Notes: generated by a model from the sequence alone, not told the origin. Counted from the first letter of the stretch, positions 1 to 9,078 are shown. The stretch: 16,067 bases of DNA from an uncultured Caulobacter sp. (GCF_937900395.1 NZ_CALCDX010000037.1:1-16067), one strand, 5' to 3'. Program-made: numbers and translations.

Positions 1-51
1 AGCTCGCCCCCTCCGGCCCTCTGGGCCACCTCCCCCGCGTCGCGGGGGAGG
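1..51. repeat. Type B palindromic repeat, right half
   Basis: Two adjacent hairpins are visible: GGCCC/GGGCC at 15-27 with a 3-nt loop, and an 11-bp stem CCTCCCCCGCG/CGCGGGGGAGG at 29-51. The order (CCCCTC, GGCCC hairpin, then a CTCCC/GGGAG hairpin) matches the right half of the element at 6552-6673, so the window probably starts inside another copy of that family. The element is non-coding. Confidence 0.6.
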
Positions 52-55
52 ATCT

Positions 56-88
56 AAAAAATCCGGCGCGGGAGGGGGCTCCCGCGCC
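56..88 (-). terminator. Intrinsic-terminator-like hairpin, minus strand
   Basis: A perfect 10-bp GC stem, GGCGCGGGAG (65-74) and CTCCCGCGCC (79-88), encloses a 4-nt loop. Read on the minus strand it is followed by GGA and then six T residues (61-56), the layout of a Rho-independent terminator. On the plus strand the same stem is followed by GAGGGAC with no T run. The only annotated gene to the right is on the plus strand, so a terminator in this direction would serve an unrecognised minus-strand transcript starting somewhere in 89-300. Confidence 0.4.
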
Positions 89-456
89 GAGGGACACACC
101 GAAGTCGGTCGCGCCGGGGGGAGGCGCGCCGCGCTCGCGGAGCACGAACTTCGAAACGTCGGGACGCGTGCAAGGCGCGTCCAAAGCCCGTGTCTCACCG
201 CGAACGCTCTGAACAGGCGCGATCATTCTTTCGAAAATACAGACGCAACGCCGTCCGCCGCCGGCGCGCTAACGGCCTGCTTGATCACGACTGAAACTAT
301 TGTTCGAATTTGCAGTATGGAGGCGCGGTCCGTCAACGGCGGGCGCCTCCGAATTGGGCGCCGTTACGGCGGTCTGGACATCTTCGCCGGAGCGTGCAGG
401 GTTTCTCAAACGGTTGTTCAAGCCGAAAATCAACAGAGAGCAAGGGTGGAAGCCGC
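89..456. other. 368-base stretch without a supported protein gene
   Basis: No reading frame here has a convincing start, ribosome site or protein family. The stretch holds a 7-bp hairpin GGACGCG/CGCGTCC at 162-182 and further GC-rich stems near 95-155. A possible promoter for the downstream gene is TTGATC (281-286) followed about 11 nt later by CTATTG, but the match is weak. The in-frame extension of the downstream gene to an ATG at 310 has composition unlike the family and is not accepted. Confidence 0.4.
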
Positions 457-2535
<2,079 letters not shown>

Positions 2536-2542
2536 TTCAATT

Positions 2543-2570
2543 CCCCTCCCCTTGATGGGGAGGGGGAGGG
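2543..2570. repeat. Type B-like C/G hairpin after the hydratase gene
   Basis: CCCCTCCCC at 2543-2551 pairs with GGGGAGGGG at 2557-2565 across a 5-nt loop, and GAGGG follows. It starts 8 nt after the stop codon. The sequence resembles only the outer hairpin of the larger elements at 5376-5486 and 6552-6673. There is no T run after it, so a terminator role is possible but not shown. Confidence 0.5.
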
Positions 2571-2580
2571 TCAACAACCT

Positions 2581-2688
2581 CCGCTCATCCCCGCGAAAGC
2601 GGGGACCCAAGCCGAATCCGAACATTGGTCTCGGATCGCGCCACAACTGAAAGCCAGCTTGGGTCCCCGCTTTCGCGGGGATGAGCGG
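2581..2688. repeat. Type A inverted repeat, copy 1
   Basis: Two perfect 32-bp arms, 2581-2612 and 2657-2688, are inverted relative to each other around a 44-nt spacer. Each arm contains its own hairpin core, CCCCGC-GAAA-GCGGGG. Near-identical arms occur at 7653-7759 and 9079-9185. The spacer resembles that of the copy at 9079 (shared GCGCC, CTGAAA and terminal CA) and holds a GANTC site (GAATC, 2614-2618), the CcrM methylation target. The element separates two plus-strand genes and ends 30 nt before the next start codon. Long intergenic repeats with inverted organisation are known in Caulobacter; whether this is one of the described families needs a comparison. Confidence 0.9.
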
Positions 2689-2718
2689 TGTTTGAGATCC
2701 GATGAGTTAGGAGTTTCC

Positions 2719-4269
2719 ATGCCCGCCATCGCCGCCATGATGTCCGCCGACTACGGAACGATGGGCGACATCCTTCGCGAGCGCGCTAAGGAAGGTCCCA
2801 ACCATCCGGCCGTCGTCATGGAGACCGGCGAGGCCGTCACCTACGCCCAGTTCGACGCCCTGGCCGACCGCGTCGCGGCCGCCTTGCAGCGGGACGGGAT
2901 CGCGCCCGGCGAGGCCGTCGCCGTCTGCGCCCTGTCATCGATCCCCTACGCGGCGCTGTTCCTCGGCGCGCTACGGGCCGGGGTGGCCGTCGCGCCGATC
3001 GCGCCCTCGTCGACGCCGGAGGCCATCGCCGGCATGGTCGCCGACTGCGGCGCGAAACTGTTCTTCCTCGACGCGGGCGTCTCCGAGGCCCAGAAGCCCG
3101 CGCCCATCCCGGTGCGCCAGATCGCGCTCGATGGCTCTTCCGCCGGCGAGGCGTTCGACGTCTGGCTGGCGCCCGAGGGCGCGACGCCCGCGCCGGTCGA
3201 GATCGGGCCCAAGCACCCGTTCAACATCATCTATTCCAGCGGCACCACCGGCACGCCCAAAGGCATCGTCCAGTCGCACGGCATGCGCTGGAAGCACATC
3301 TTCGTCGGCGACACGATCGGCTACGCCCACGCGCCGGTCAGCCTCTTGTCCACGCCGCTCTATTCGAACACCACCCTGGTCTGCTTCTTCCCGACCCTGG
3401 CCGGCGGCGGGACCGTCGTGCTGATGAAGAAGTTCGACGTCGTCCGCTATCTGGAGCTGGTCCAGAAGCATCGCGTCACCCACACCATGCTGGTGCCGGT
3501 GCAGTATCGCCGCCTGATGGAGCATCCCGACTTCGACCGCTACGACCTGTCGTCGACGCGGATGAAGTTCTGCACCAGCGCGCCGTTCTCGGCCGAGCTG
3601 AAGGGCGAGGTGCTGCGTCGCTGGCCGGGCGGGCTGGTCGAATATTTCGGCATGACCGAAGGCGGCGGGACCTGCATCCTGATGGCCCACGAGCACCCGG
3701 ACAAGCTGCACACGGTGGGGCGCCCGGCGCCCGGCCACGACATCCGCCTGATCGACGAGGACGGCGTCCAGGTCGGTCCCGGCGTGGTCGGCGAGATCGT
3801 CGGCCGCTCGGCCTCGATGATGAACGGCTATCACGGCCGCGCCGACAAGACCGCCGAGGCGACCTGGATCTCGCCCGAGGGCTGGACCTTCATCCGCACC
3901 GGCGATGTCGGCCGCTTCGACGAGGACGGCTTCCTGACGCTGATGGATCGCAAGAAGGACATGATCATCAGCGGCGGCTTCAACATCTATCCGTCGGACC
4001 TGGAGGCGGTGCTGGCGACCCATCCGGCGGTGGTCGAGGCGGCGGTGGTCGGCGTGCCCTCCGACGCCTGGGGCGAGACGCCGGTCGCCTTCGTGGCCGC
4101 GCGCGGCGAGGCCGACGCCGAGGCGATCAAGACCTTCGTCAACGACAAGGTCGGCAAGACCCAGCGCCTGGCGGAGGTTCGTTTCGTCGACGCCTTGCCG
4201 CGCAGCCATATCGGCAAGGTCCTGAAGCGCGAACTGCGCGAAACCTGGCAAAAAACGCCTACCGCCTAG
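2719..4269 (+). CDS. AMP-dependent acyl-CoA synthetase/ligase
   Basis: This 516-aa class I adenylate-forming enzyme activates a carboxylic acid with ATP to an acyl-adenylate and then to acyl-CoA. The core motifs are all present: the phosphate-binding loop YSSGTTGTPKG (172-182), EYFGMTEGG (308-316), RTGDVGRFDEDG (393-404) with D396, DRKKDMIISGGFNIYP (410-425), and the adenylation lysine K500 in SHIGK near the C-terminus. The start at 2719 has TTAGGAG about 6 nt upstream. An in-frame upstream ATG at 2659 lies inside the repeat arm and is not accepted. The gene follows the bifunctional beta-oxidation enzyme on the same strand, which suggests fatty or aryl acid degradation. The acid chain length cannot be told from sequence alone. 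No membrane segment or signal peptide is visible, so the enzyme should be cytoplasmic. Confidence 0.92.
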   Translation: MPAIAAMMSADYGTMGDILRERAKEGPNHPAVVMETGEAVTYAQFDALADRVAAALQRDGIAPGEAVAVCALSSIPYAALFLGALRAGVAVAPIAPSSTPEAIAGMVADCGAKLFFLDAGVSEAQKPAPIPVRQIALDGSSAGEAFDVWLAPEGATPAPVEIGPKHPFNIIYSSGTTGTPKGIVQSHGMRWKHIFVGDTIGYAHAPVSLLSTPLYSNTTLVCFFPTLAGGGTVVLMKKFDVVRYLELVQKHRVTHTMLVPVQYRRLMEHPDFDRYDLSSTRMKFCTSAPFSAELKGEVLRRWPGGLVEYFGMTEGGGTCILMAHEHPDKLHTVGRPAPGHDIRLIDEDGVQVGPGVVGEIVGRSASMMNGYHGRADKTAEATWISPEGWTFIRTGDVGRFDEDGFLTLMDRKKDMIISGGFNIYPSDLEAVLATHPAVVEAAVVGVPSDAWGETPVAFVAARGEADAEAIKTFVNDKVGKTQRLAEVRFVDALPRSHIGKVLKRELRETWQKTPTA

Positions 4270-4308
4270 ACAGATTTGCCGCGACGGCGCGCCGCATTAG
4301 GGGCGGCG

Positions 4309-4336
4309 GAATCGCTGGATACGTTTGCTTAACCAT
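4309..4336 (+). promoter_or_regulatory. Candidate CcrM site and CtrA half-site
   Basis: A GANTC methylation site (GAATC, 4309-4313) is followed 15 nt later by TTAACCAT (4329-4336), within GCTTAACCATAAG. From memory, TTAACCAT is a reported half-site for the cell-cycle regulator CtrA, and GANTC is methylated by CcrM in Caulobacter. Both lie 50-80 nt upstream of the start codon at 4388, a reasonable promoter position. The full TTAA-N7-TTAA dyad is not present. Chance occurrence is possible. Confidence 0.35.
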
Positions 4337-4387
4337 AAGACGCGGCCCCTGGGGTCGCCTGGTTCTTCGCGGATCCAAGTTCACGCC

Positions 4388-5371
4388 ATGCTGCCCAAGC
4401 CCTTCGCCGCCTCGACCCTGTCCACGCCCGTCCTCGAGCCCGCCTCGGTCGGGCTCGAACCGGTGGATTTCGATGCGGTCGCCAAGGCTCTGGGCGCGCG
4501 CGGCTATGCTTCGGATCTCGAGCAGCGCCTGGCCGGCCGCTTCGCGCGCCCGGTCCGCGCCCGCGCCTTCACCGACCGTGCGACGACGGTGGCGGCGGCG
4601 CTGAAGGCGCTGGGCGTGCGCCCCGGCGGCGTCTGCGTCGTCTCGGCCCTGGCCGATCTGGAGACCCTGGCCGGCGTCGCCGCCGCCGGCCTGACGGCGT
4701 GGCTGGTCGACGTCGATCCGTTCAGCGCGATGTTCGATCCCCGTCACCTGCGCGAGCGCCTGCCGCATGCGCCGGGGCCGCTGGAGGCCATCGTGCCCGC
4801 CGCCGCCCATGGCCGCGCGCCGGACATGCGCGCCTGGGCCGCCTTCCGTGACGAGACCGGCTTGCCGGTGCTGGTCGACGCGTTCGGCGCCTTCGACGTG
4901 ATGATCGAGGCCCCCGTGCCGGTGCTGATCGGCCTGCCCAGCGGCGAGGGCGTGTTCGTGGCCTGCGAGGACGCCACCCCGATCAACGCCATCGAGGGAC
5001 GGCCCTTCGTCGGCGACGACGGCCTAGCCGCCTGGGCCCGCCTGCGCCACCGCCTCTGCGCCACGGCCCAGCAGCTGCGCGTGCTGCTGCTGGACAGCGG
5101 CGTCAGCTTCCAGCCGGGCTGGGGCATGAGCTGGATCTCGCCGACCTGCGCCCTGACCCTGCCAGGCGACGACGCCGGGACCGTGGCCTGGAAGCTGCGC
5201 CAGGCCGGCGTTCCGGCCAGCTGCGCGGTTCGCGACCTGACCGTCAAGGCCGACGACACCCCGACCGCCGACCACATCGCCGCCTCGACCGTGGTGATCG
5301 CGCTGGATCCGGGTCTGGACATCGAGGGCCTGGACCGCCTGTGCGACGCGCTGCGCGAGGCGTTGAGCTAG
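4388..5371 (+). CDS. DegT/DnrJ/EryC1-fold protein lacking the PLP lysine
   Basis: This 327-aa protein resembles sugar aminotransferases of the DegT/DnrJ/EryC1/StrS family but is degenerate. Family-like landmarks in order are LEQRLAGRF (44-52), the ALKALGVRPGG stretch (71-81), LVDVDP (106-111) with FDP following, LPVLVDAFGAFD (159-170), GEGVFVACED (186-195), and a C-terminal helix LDRLCDALREAL (315-326). In active members the VDAAQ-like motif supplies Asp and Gln, and a Lys lies a few residues before GEGG. Here the Gln position is glycine (G167) and the stretch before GEG is PVLIGLPS, with no lysine. It is therefore probably not a PLP enzyme; the role is unknown. It is somewhat shorter than the family norm (about 370-400). 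The start at 4388 was chosen over an in-frame TTG at 4325, although neither has a strong ribosome site. It follows the acyl-CoA synthetase by 118 nt. Confidence 0.7.
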   Translation: MLPKPFAASTLSTPVLEPASVGLEPVDFDAVAKALGARGYASDLEQRLAGRFARPVRARAFTDRATTVAAALKALGVRPGGVCVVSALADLETLAGVAAAGLTAWLVDVDPFSAMFDPRHLRERLPHAPGPLEAIVPAAAHGRAPDMRAWAAFRDETGLPVLVDAFGAFDVMIEAPVPVLIGLPSGEGVFVACEDATPINAIEGRPFVGDDGLAAWARLRHRLCATAQQLRVLLLDSGVSFQPGWGMSWISPTCALTLPGDDAGTVAWKLRQAGVPASCAVRDLTVKADDTPTADHIAASTVVIALDPGLDIEGLDRLCDALREALS

Positions 5372-5375
5372 TTCG

Positions 5376-5486
5376 CCTCCCGCTCCCATGGGGAGAGGGT
5401 AGGGTGAGGGGCTAAGCCCTCTACCGCCGTAACCCCTCACCTCCCACCGCTACGCGGCGGGTCCCTCCTCTCCCTATGGGAGAGGG
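5376..5486. repeat. Type B palindromic repeat between convergent genes
   Basis: The element is built from an outer CTCCC/GGGAG hairpin on each side and an inverted core, TGAGGGG on the left and CCCCTCA on the right. The right half also has an inner hairpin around CCGCTACGCGG and a terminal stem CTCTCCC-TAT-GGGAGAG. It closely parallels the element at 6552-6673. It fills the gap between two convergent genes, where it could act as a two-way terminator, but no long T run accompanies it. Confidence 0.7.
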
Positions 5487-5489
5487 TTC

Positions 5490-6512
5490 TTACGCATGGC
5501 TCGCCGCGTACGCCTCGACCTTGGCGACCCGCTCGGCCTTTTCGGCCTCCGACAGGAACGATCCCTCAAAGCTGTTCTTGGCCAGGGTGACGATCTCGTC
5601 CCGCGTCAGGCCCACGGCGTCGGCGGTGGCGAGGTAGTTTTCCAGCAGATAGCCGCCGAAATAGGCCGGGTCGTCGGAATTGACCGTGGCCTTCAGGCCC
5701 AGGGCCAGCATCTTCTTCAGCGGGTGGACGTCGAGGCTGGGCACGCCGCACAGCTTCAGGTTCGACAGCGGGCAGACCGTCAGGGTCGTCCCGTCCTTGA
5801 CCAGGCGCGCGGTCAGGGCCTCGTCCTCCAGCGCGCGGTTGCCGTGGTCGATGCGGTCGACCTTCACCAGGTCGATGGCTTCCCAGACGTATTCGGGCGG
5901 GCCTTCCTCGCCGGCGTGGGCGACGACCTTGAGGCCGAGGTCCCGAGCGGCCTGGAGCACGCGGGCGAACTTGGCCGGCGGGTGGCCGACTTCCGAGCTG
6001 TCGAGGCCAACGCCGGCCAGCGAAGACAGCCAGGGCTTGGCCTGCTCCAGGGTCTCGAAGGCGCTCTCCTCGGACAGGTGCCGCAGGAAGCACAGGATCA
6101 GCTTGGAGGTGACGCCCAGCGTCTTCTCGGCCTCGGCCATGCCGGCCAAGAGGCCCTTGATCACCGTCTCGAAGGCGATGCCGCGGTCGGTGTGGGTCTG
6201 GGGATCGAAGAAGATCTCGGCGTGCGTGCCGCCGTCCGCCGCCAGGCGCTGGAAGTAGGCCAGGGCCAGGTCCTTGAAGTCGGCTTCCGTGATCAGCACG
6301 CCCGCGCCCTGGTAATAGATGTCCAGGAAGTCCTGCAGGTTCGAGAACTGATAGGCCGCCCGGATCTCGTCGACCGATTTGTAGGGCAGGGTGATCCCGT
6401 TGCGCTGGGCCAGGGCGAACATCAGCTCGGGCTCGAGGCTGCCCTCGATGTGCATGTGCAGCTCGGCCTTGGGCAGGCCGCGAACGAATTGGGCGAAGGA
6501 AGCGTCGGTCAT
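5490..6512 (-). CDS. Adenine deaminase (adenosine deaminase superfamily)
   Basis: This 340-aa zinc amidohydrolase most likely converts adenine to hypoxanthine in purine salvage. Metal and catalytic residues are visible: H19 and H21 in AELHMHIEG, H199 and E202 in VVAHAGEEGPPEY, H223 in RIDHG, and D280/D281 in VNSDDPAYFGGY. The FFDPQTHTDRG stretch (101-111) and SDDPAYFGGY are, as I recall, typical of the fungal Aah1-like bacterial adenine deaminases (for example Pseudomonas PA0148) rather than of E. coli Add, which has a TDDP-type ending. Adenosine deaminase remains the alternative. The start at 6512 was chosen because the domain begins there; the TTG at 6548 adds 12 non-conserved residues. No purine-rich ribosome site lies directly before 6512, since the sequence is ACTCCCCC, so the message may be leaderless or use another start. 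A type B repeat lies immediately upstream. Confidence 0.85.
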   Translation of the reverse strand: MTDASFAQFVRGLPKAELHMHIEGSLEPELMFALAQRNGITLPYKSVDEIRAAYQFSNLQDFLDIYYQGAGVLITEADFKDLALAYFQRLAADGGTHAEIFFDPQTHTDRGIAFETVIKGLLAGMAEAEKTLGVTSKLILCFLRHLSEESAFETLEQAKPWLSSLAGVGLDSSEVGHPPAKFARVLQAARDLGLKVVAHAGEEGPPEYVWEAIDLVKVDRIDHGNRALEDEALTARLVKDGTTLTVCPLSNLKLCGVPSLDVHPLKKMLALGLKATVNSDDPAYFGGYLLENYLATADAVGLTRDEIVTLAKNSFEGSFLSEAEKAERVAKVEAYAASHA

Positions 6513-6551
6513 GGGGGAGTTATGGGCCGTGGCCTTCCCTCCAATCAACCG

Positions 6552-6673
6552 TCTCCTTCTCCCCTTGCGGGAGAAGGTGTCGGCGGAGCCGGCGGATGAG
6601 GGGTTTCTGGGCAGGGGCCGTGCGACCCCTCACCCGGCCCTTACGGGCCACCCTCTCCCGCAAGGGGAGAGGG
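6552..6673. repeat. Type B palindromic repeat between deaminase and pirin
   Basis: Left hairpin CTTCTCCC/GGGAGAAG (about 6556-6575), core TGAGGGG facing CCCCTCA, inner hairpin GGCCC-TTAC-GGGCC (6636-6649), and right hairpin CCCTCTCCC/GGGAGAGGG at 6651-6673. The ends are inverted copies of each other. The right edge lies 7 nt from the pirin stop codon and the left edge about 40 nt upstream of the deaminase start. The deaminase promoter or leader must therefore lie in or beside it. Confidence 0.75.
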
Positions 6674-6680
6674 AAACGCT

Positions 6681-7577
6681 TCACGACATCGGCGGCGGCG
6701 GCGGCGGCGGGCCTTCCGGCAGCGGGATGAACTCGTCGTGGTCCAGGTCGGGCAGCTTCATGCGGCCGGCGCGCCAGTCGGCCTTGGCCTGCTCGATGCG
6801 GTCCTTGGACGAGGAGACGAAGTTCCACTCGATGAAGCGCGGGCCGACGGGCTCGCCGCCCATCAGCATCACGGTCGACCGCTCGAGGGCCTTGAACACC
6901 ACCGTGTCGCCCGGCGCGAAGACGGCCATCTGGGCGGTGGTCAGCTCGCGGCCGTCGACCTCGACCCGGCCCTCGGCGACATAGGCGGCGCGCTCGGAAT
7001 ATTCGGCCGGCAGGGCGGCGGTGGTCCCCGGCTCCAGCTCCCAATGGACGTAGAACAGCGGCGAATAGACCGGCACGTTCGACTTGGCGCCAAAGGCCTC
7101 GCCGGCGATCAGCCGCGCCTTCAGCCCGCCCTCTTCGTAATAGGGCAGGTCAGCCGGACCCTCGTGGTGCGTGAAGCTGGGGTCGATCTCCTCATATTCC
7201 TTGGGCAAGGCGATCCAGGCCTGCATGCCATCCATGCGGCCGCCATGCGCGCGCAGGCCTTCGAAGCGTTCGGAGTGGGTGATGCCGCTGCCGGCGGTCA
7301 TCCAGTTGACCTCGTTCGGCTTGATCACCGCCAGCGAGCCGACGCTATCGCGGTGGGTGATCTCGCCCTGGAACAGATAGGTCAGGGTCGACAGGCCGAT
7401 ATGCGGGTGCGGGCGCACGTCGGCGTCCTTGGCAAAGCCGGGCTGGAAGGTCGCCGGACCCATGTGGTCGAGGAAAGTGAACGGCCCGACCATCCGGTGC
7501 GCATGAAACGGCAGCACCCGGCCGACCTCGAAATTGCCGAGGTTCTTGCGGCGGGCTTCGATGACGAGGTCGATCAT
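6681..7577 (-). CDS. Pirin family protein
   Basis: This 298-aa bicupin is of the pirin family. The four metal ligands of human pirin are all present at matching positions: H57 and H59 in RPHPHIGL, then H101 and E103 in GITHSERF. The N-terminal cupin runs to about residue 130 and the C-terminal pirin domain from about 170 to 275. Bacterial members include quercetin 2,3-dioxygenases and proteins of unknown role, so the substrate is not assigned. GGAG lies 8 nt before the ATG at 7577. The minus strand also has GCTAAGGT about 30 nt upstream, a possible Caulobacter-type -10 element, without a convincing -35. The C-terminus ends in seven consecutive prolines before Met-Ser, encoded by a GCC-type repeat at 6691-6711. 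Such a run would need EF-P for translation. Confidence 0.92.
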   Translation of the reverse strand: MIDLVIEARRKNLGNFEVGRVLPFHAHRMVGPFTFLDHMGPATFQPGFAKDADVRPHPHIGLSTLTYLFQGEITHRDSVGSLAVIKPNEVNWMTAGSGITHSERFEGLRAHGGRMDGMQAWIALPKEYEEIDPSFTHHEGPADLPYYEEGGLKARLIAGEAFGAKSNVPVYSPLFYVHWELEPGTTAALPAEYSERAAYVAEGRVEVDGRELTTAQMAVFAPGDTVVFKALERSTVMLMGGEPVGPRFIEWNFVSSSKDRIEQAKADWRAGRMKLPDLDHDEFIPLPEGPPPPPPPMS

Positions 7578-7652
7578 GGGGGACTCCGGCGAGTGTCGGA
7601 GCGGACCTTAGCGGGGAGTGGTCGCTTCAGTCTTGCTCAATTCGTTCCCAAT

Positions 7653-7759
7653 CCGCTCATCCCCGCGAAAGCGGGGACCCAAGCTGACTTCCTGGGTTCG
7701 GCGAGGCGGCGCATCATCTTCTGACCCTGCTTAGGTCCCCGCTTTCGCGGGGATGAGCG
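7653..7759. repeat. Type A inverted repeat, copy 2
   Basis: The left arm (7653-7684) is identical over 32 nt to that of the copy at 2581. The right arm (7729-7759) differs by one base, GCTTAGGT instead of GCTTGGGT, and loses the last match at its end. The spacer is 44 nt but diverges from those of the other two copies. It lies between the MFS stop codon (14 nt away) and the pirin start, so it sits in the 3' end of the MFS transcript. Confidence 0.9.
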
Positions 7760-7773
7760 ATGTTAGTATGGCC

Positions 7774-9048
7774 CTACAGCGCGTCCGCCCGCTTCAGCGG
7801 CCACAGCGCCAGCAGGCTGATCGCCCCGGCAGCGGCCAGGTAGAGGCCGACCAGCTTCAGTCCGCCGTGGGTGGCCAGGGCCTGGGCGATGGCCGGGGTC
7901 ATGCCGCCGCCGATCACGCCGCCGACATTGAAGGCGATCGAGGCGCCGGTGTAGCGCACCCGCGCGGGGAACAGGCTGGGCAGCCAGGCGCCCAGCGGCC
8001 CATAGACCAGGCCCATGACCACTAGGGCGAAGCACAGGAAGGCGGTGATGGTCGGCAGCGAGCCCGAGCCCATCATCGGCGCCAGGGCCGCGCCGGCGAC
8101 GATGGTCAGCAGCGAGCCGGCCATCAGCACCCGGCGGGGGCTCGACTTGTCCGCCCAGTAACCGGCCCCGACGATGCCCGCCGCCATGAACAGGATGGCG
8201 AACAGCAGCACGCCCAGGAACTGCTGGCGGCCATAGCCCAGGGCCGTGACGCCATAGCCCAGCGAAAAGGCGGTGGTCAGGTAGAAGAGGGCGAAGCAGG
8301 CCACGACGGCGAAGGTGCCGCCGATCGTCTCGCGCGCGTGGGTCTTCATCAACTCGGCGACCGGCACGTGCGGCGGCGGGGCCTCGTGGGCGGCGGCCTG
8401 GAAGGCGGGGGTCTCGGTCAGCTTCAGGCGGATCCACAGGCCGACCCCGACCAGCAGGATGCTGCCCAGAAACGGCACCCGCCAGCCCCAGCTCTGGAAC
8501 TGCTCGGGCGTCAGCACCGCGCCGAGGATCAGGAAGAGGCCGTTGGCGGCGATGAAGCCGACAGGGGCGCCCAGCTGCGGGAACATGCCAAAGCGCGCGC
8601 GGAAGCCGGGCGGGGCGTTCTCGACCGCCAGCAGCGCCGCGCCGCCCCACTCGCCGCCCAGGCCGAAGCCTTGGCCAAAGCGCAGCAGGCACAGCAGGAA
8701 CGGCGCGACCCAGCCGATGTGGTGGTAGGTCGGCAGGAAGGCGACCAGCAGGGTCGAGCCGCCCATGATCAGTAGCGAGGCCACCAGGGTCGACTTCCTG
8801 CCGATGCGATCGCCGAAGTGACCGAACACGATCGAGCCCAGCGGCCGGGCGATGAAGGCCACGCTCAGGCTGGCGTAGGAGGCCAGCAGCTGCATGGCCG
8901 GCGAGGAGGCGGGGAAGAACAGCGGCCCGAACACCAGCGAGGCGGCGGTGGCGTAGATATAGAAGTCGTAGAACTCGACCGCCGTGCCGATCAGGCTGGC
9001 GGCCAGCACGCGTCGCGTCGACGCGCCGCTCGCGCTCGATGGGGCCAT
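7774..9048 (-). CDS. MFS transporter, metabolite:H+ symporter (MHS) type
   Basis: This 424-aa inner-membrane transporter shows hallmarks of the MHS/ProP-ShiA-KgtP branch of the major facilitator superfamily. The opening is LIGTAVEFYDFYIYATAA (19-36). The loop 2-3 signature is FGDRIGRK (78-85), and RFGQGFGLGGEWGGA (123-137) follows. About 12 hydrophobic segments are spread over the length, with a hydrophilic central loop near 205-240 (LKLTETPAFQ and a proline-rich stretch). Members take up organic acids, osmolytes or aromatic acids with protons; the substrate cannot be read from sequence. AGGAGAGG lies 6-8 nt before the ATG. The gene lies 149 nt downstream of the Lrp-type regulator on the same strand and is bracketed on both sides by type A inverted repeats. 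Confidence 0.92.
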   Translation of the reverse strand: MAPSSASGASTRRVLAASLIGTAVEFYDFYIYATAASLVFGPLFFPASSPAMQLLASYASLSVAFIARPLGSIVFGHFGDRIGRKSTLVASLLIMGGSTLLVAFLPTYHHIGWVAPFLLCLLRFGQGFGLGGEWGGAALLAVENAPPGFRARFGMFPQLGAPVGFIAANGLFLILGAVLTPEQFQSWGWRVPFLGSILLVGVGLWIRLKLTETPAFQAAAHEAPPPHVPVAELMKTHARETIGGTFAVVACFALFYLTTAFSLGYGVTALGYGRQQFLGVLLFAILFMAAGIVGAGYWADKSSPRRVLMAGSLLTIVAGAALAPMMGSGSLPTITAFLCFALVVMGLVYGPLGAWLPSLFPARVRYTGASIAFNVGGVIGGGMTPAIAQALATHGGLKLVGLYLAAAGAISLLALWPLKRADAL

Positions 9049-9078
9049 GGGAGGCCTCTCCTTGGACTAACTAAATTT

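Noticed and set aside
310..456. 49-codon upstream extension of the hydratase/dehydrogenase
   Set aside because: Arg/Ser/Gly-rich sequence unlike the family; the ATG at 457 has a ribosome site and starts the conserved domain.
2581..2688. CRISPR-like repeat-spacer unit (32-nt repeat, 44-nt spacer)
   Set aside because: The two arms are inverted, not direct, repeats, only one spacer is present, and no cas gene is nearby.
2659..2718. In-frame N-terminal extension of the acyl-CoA synthetase
   Set aside because: It is encoded by the type A repeat arm, giving the peptide GPRFRGDE, and a good ribosome site directly precedes the ATG at 2719.
4325..4387. TTG start for the DegT-like protein
   Set aside because: It overlaps the candidate CtrA half-site and adds 21 residues with no family similarity; the ATG at 4388 is preferred.
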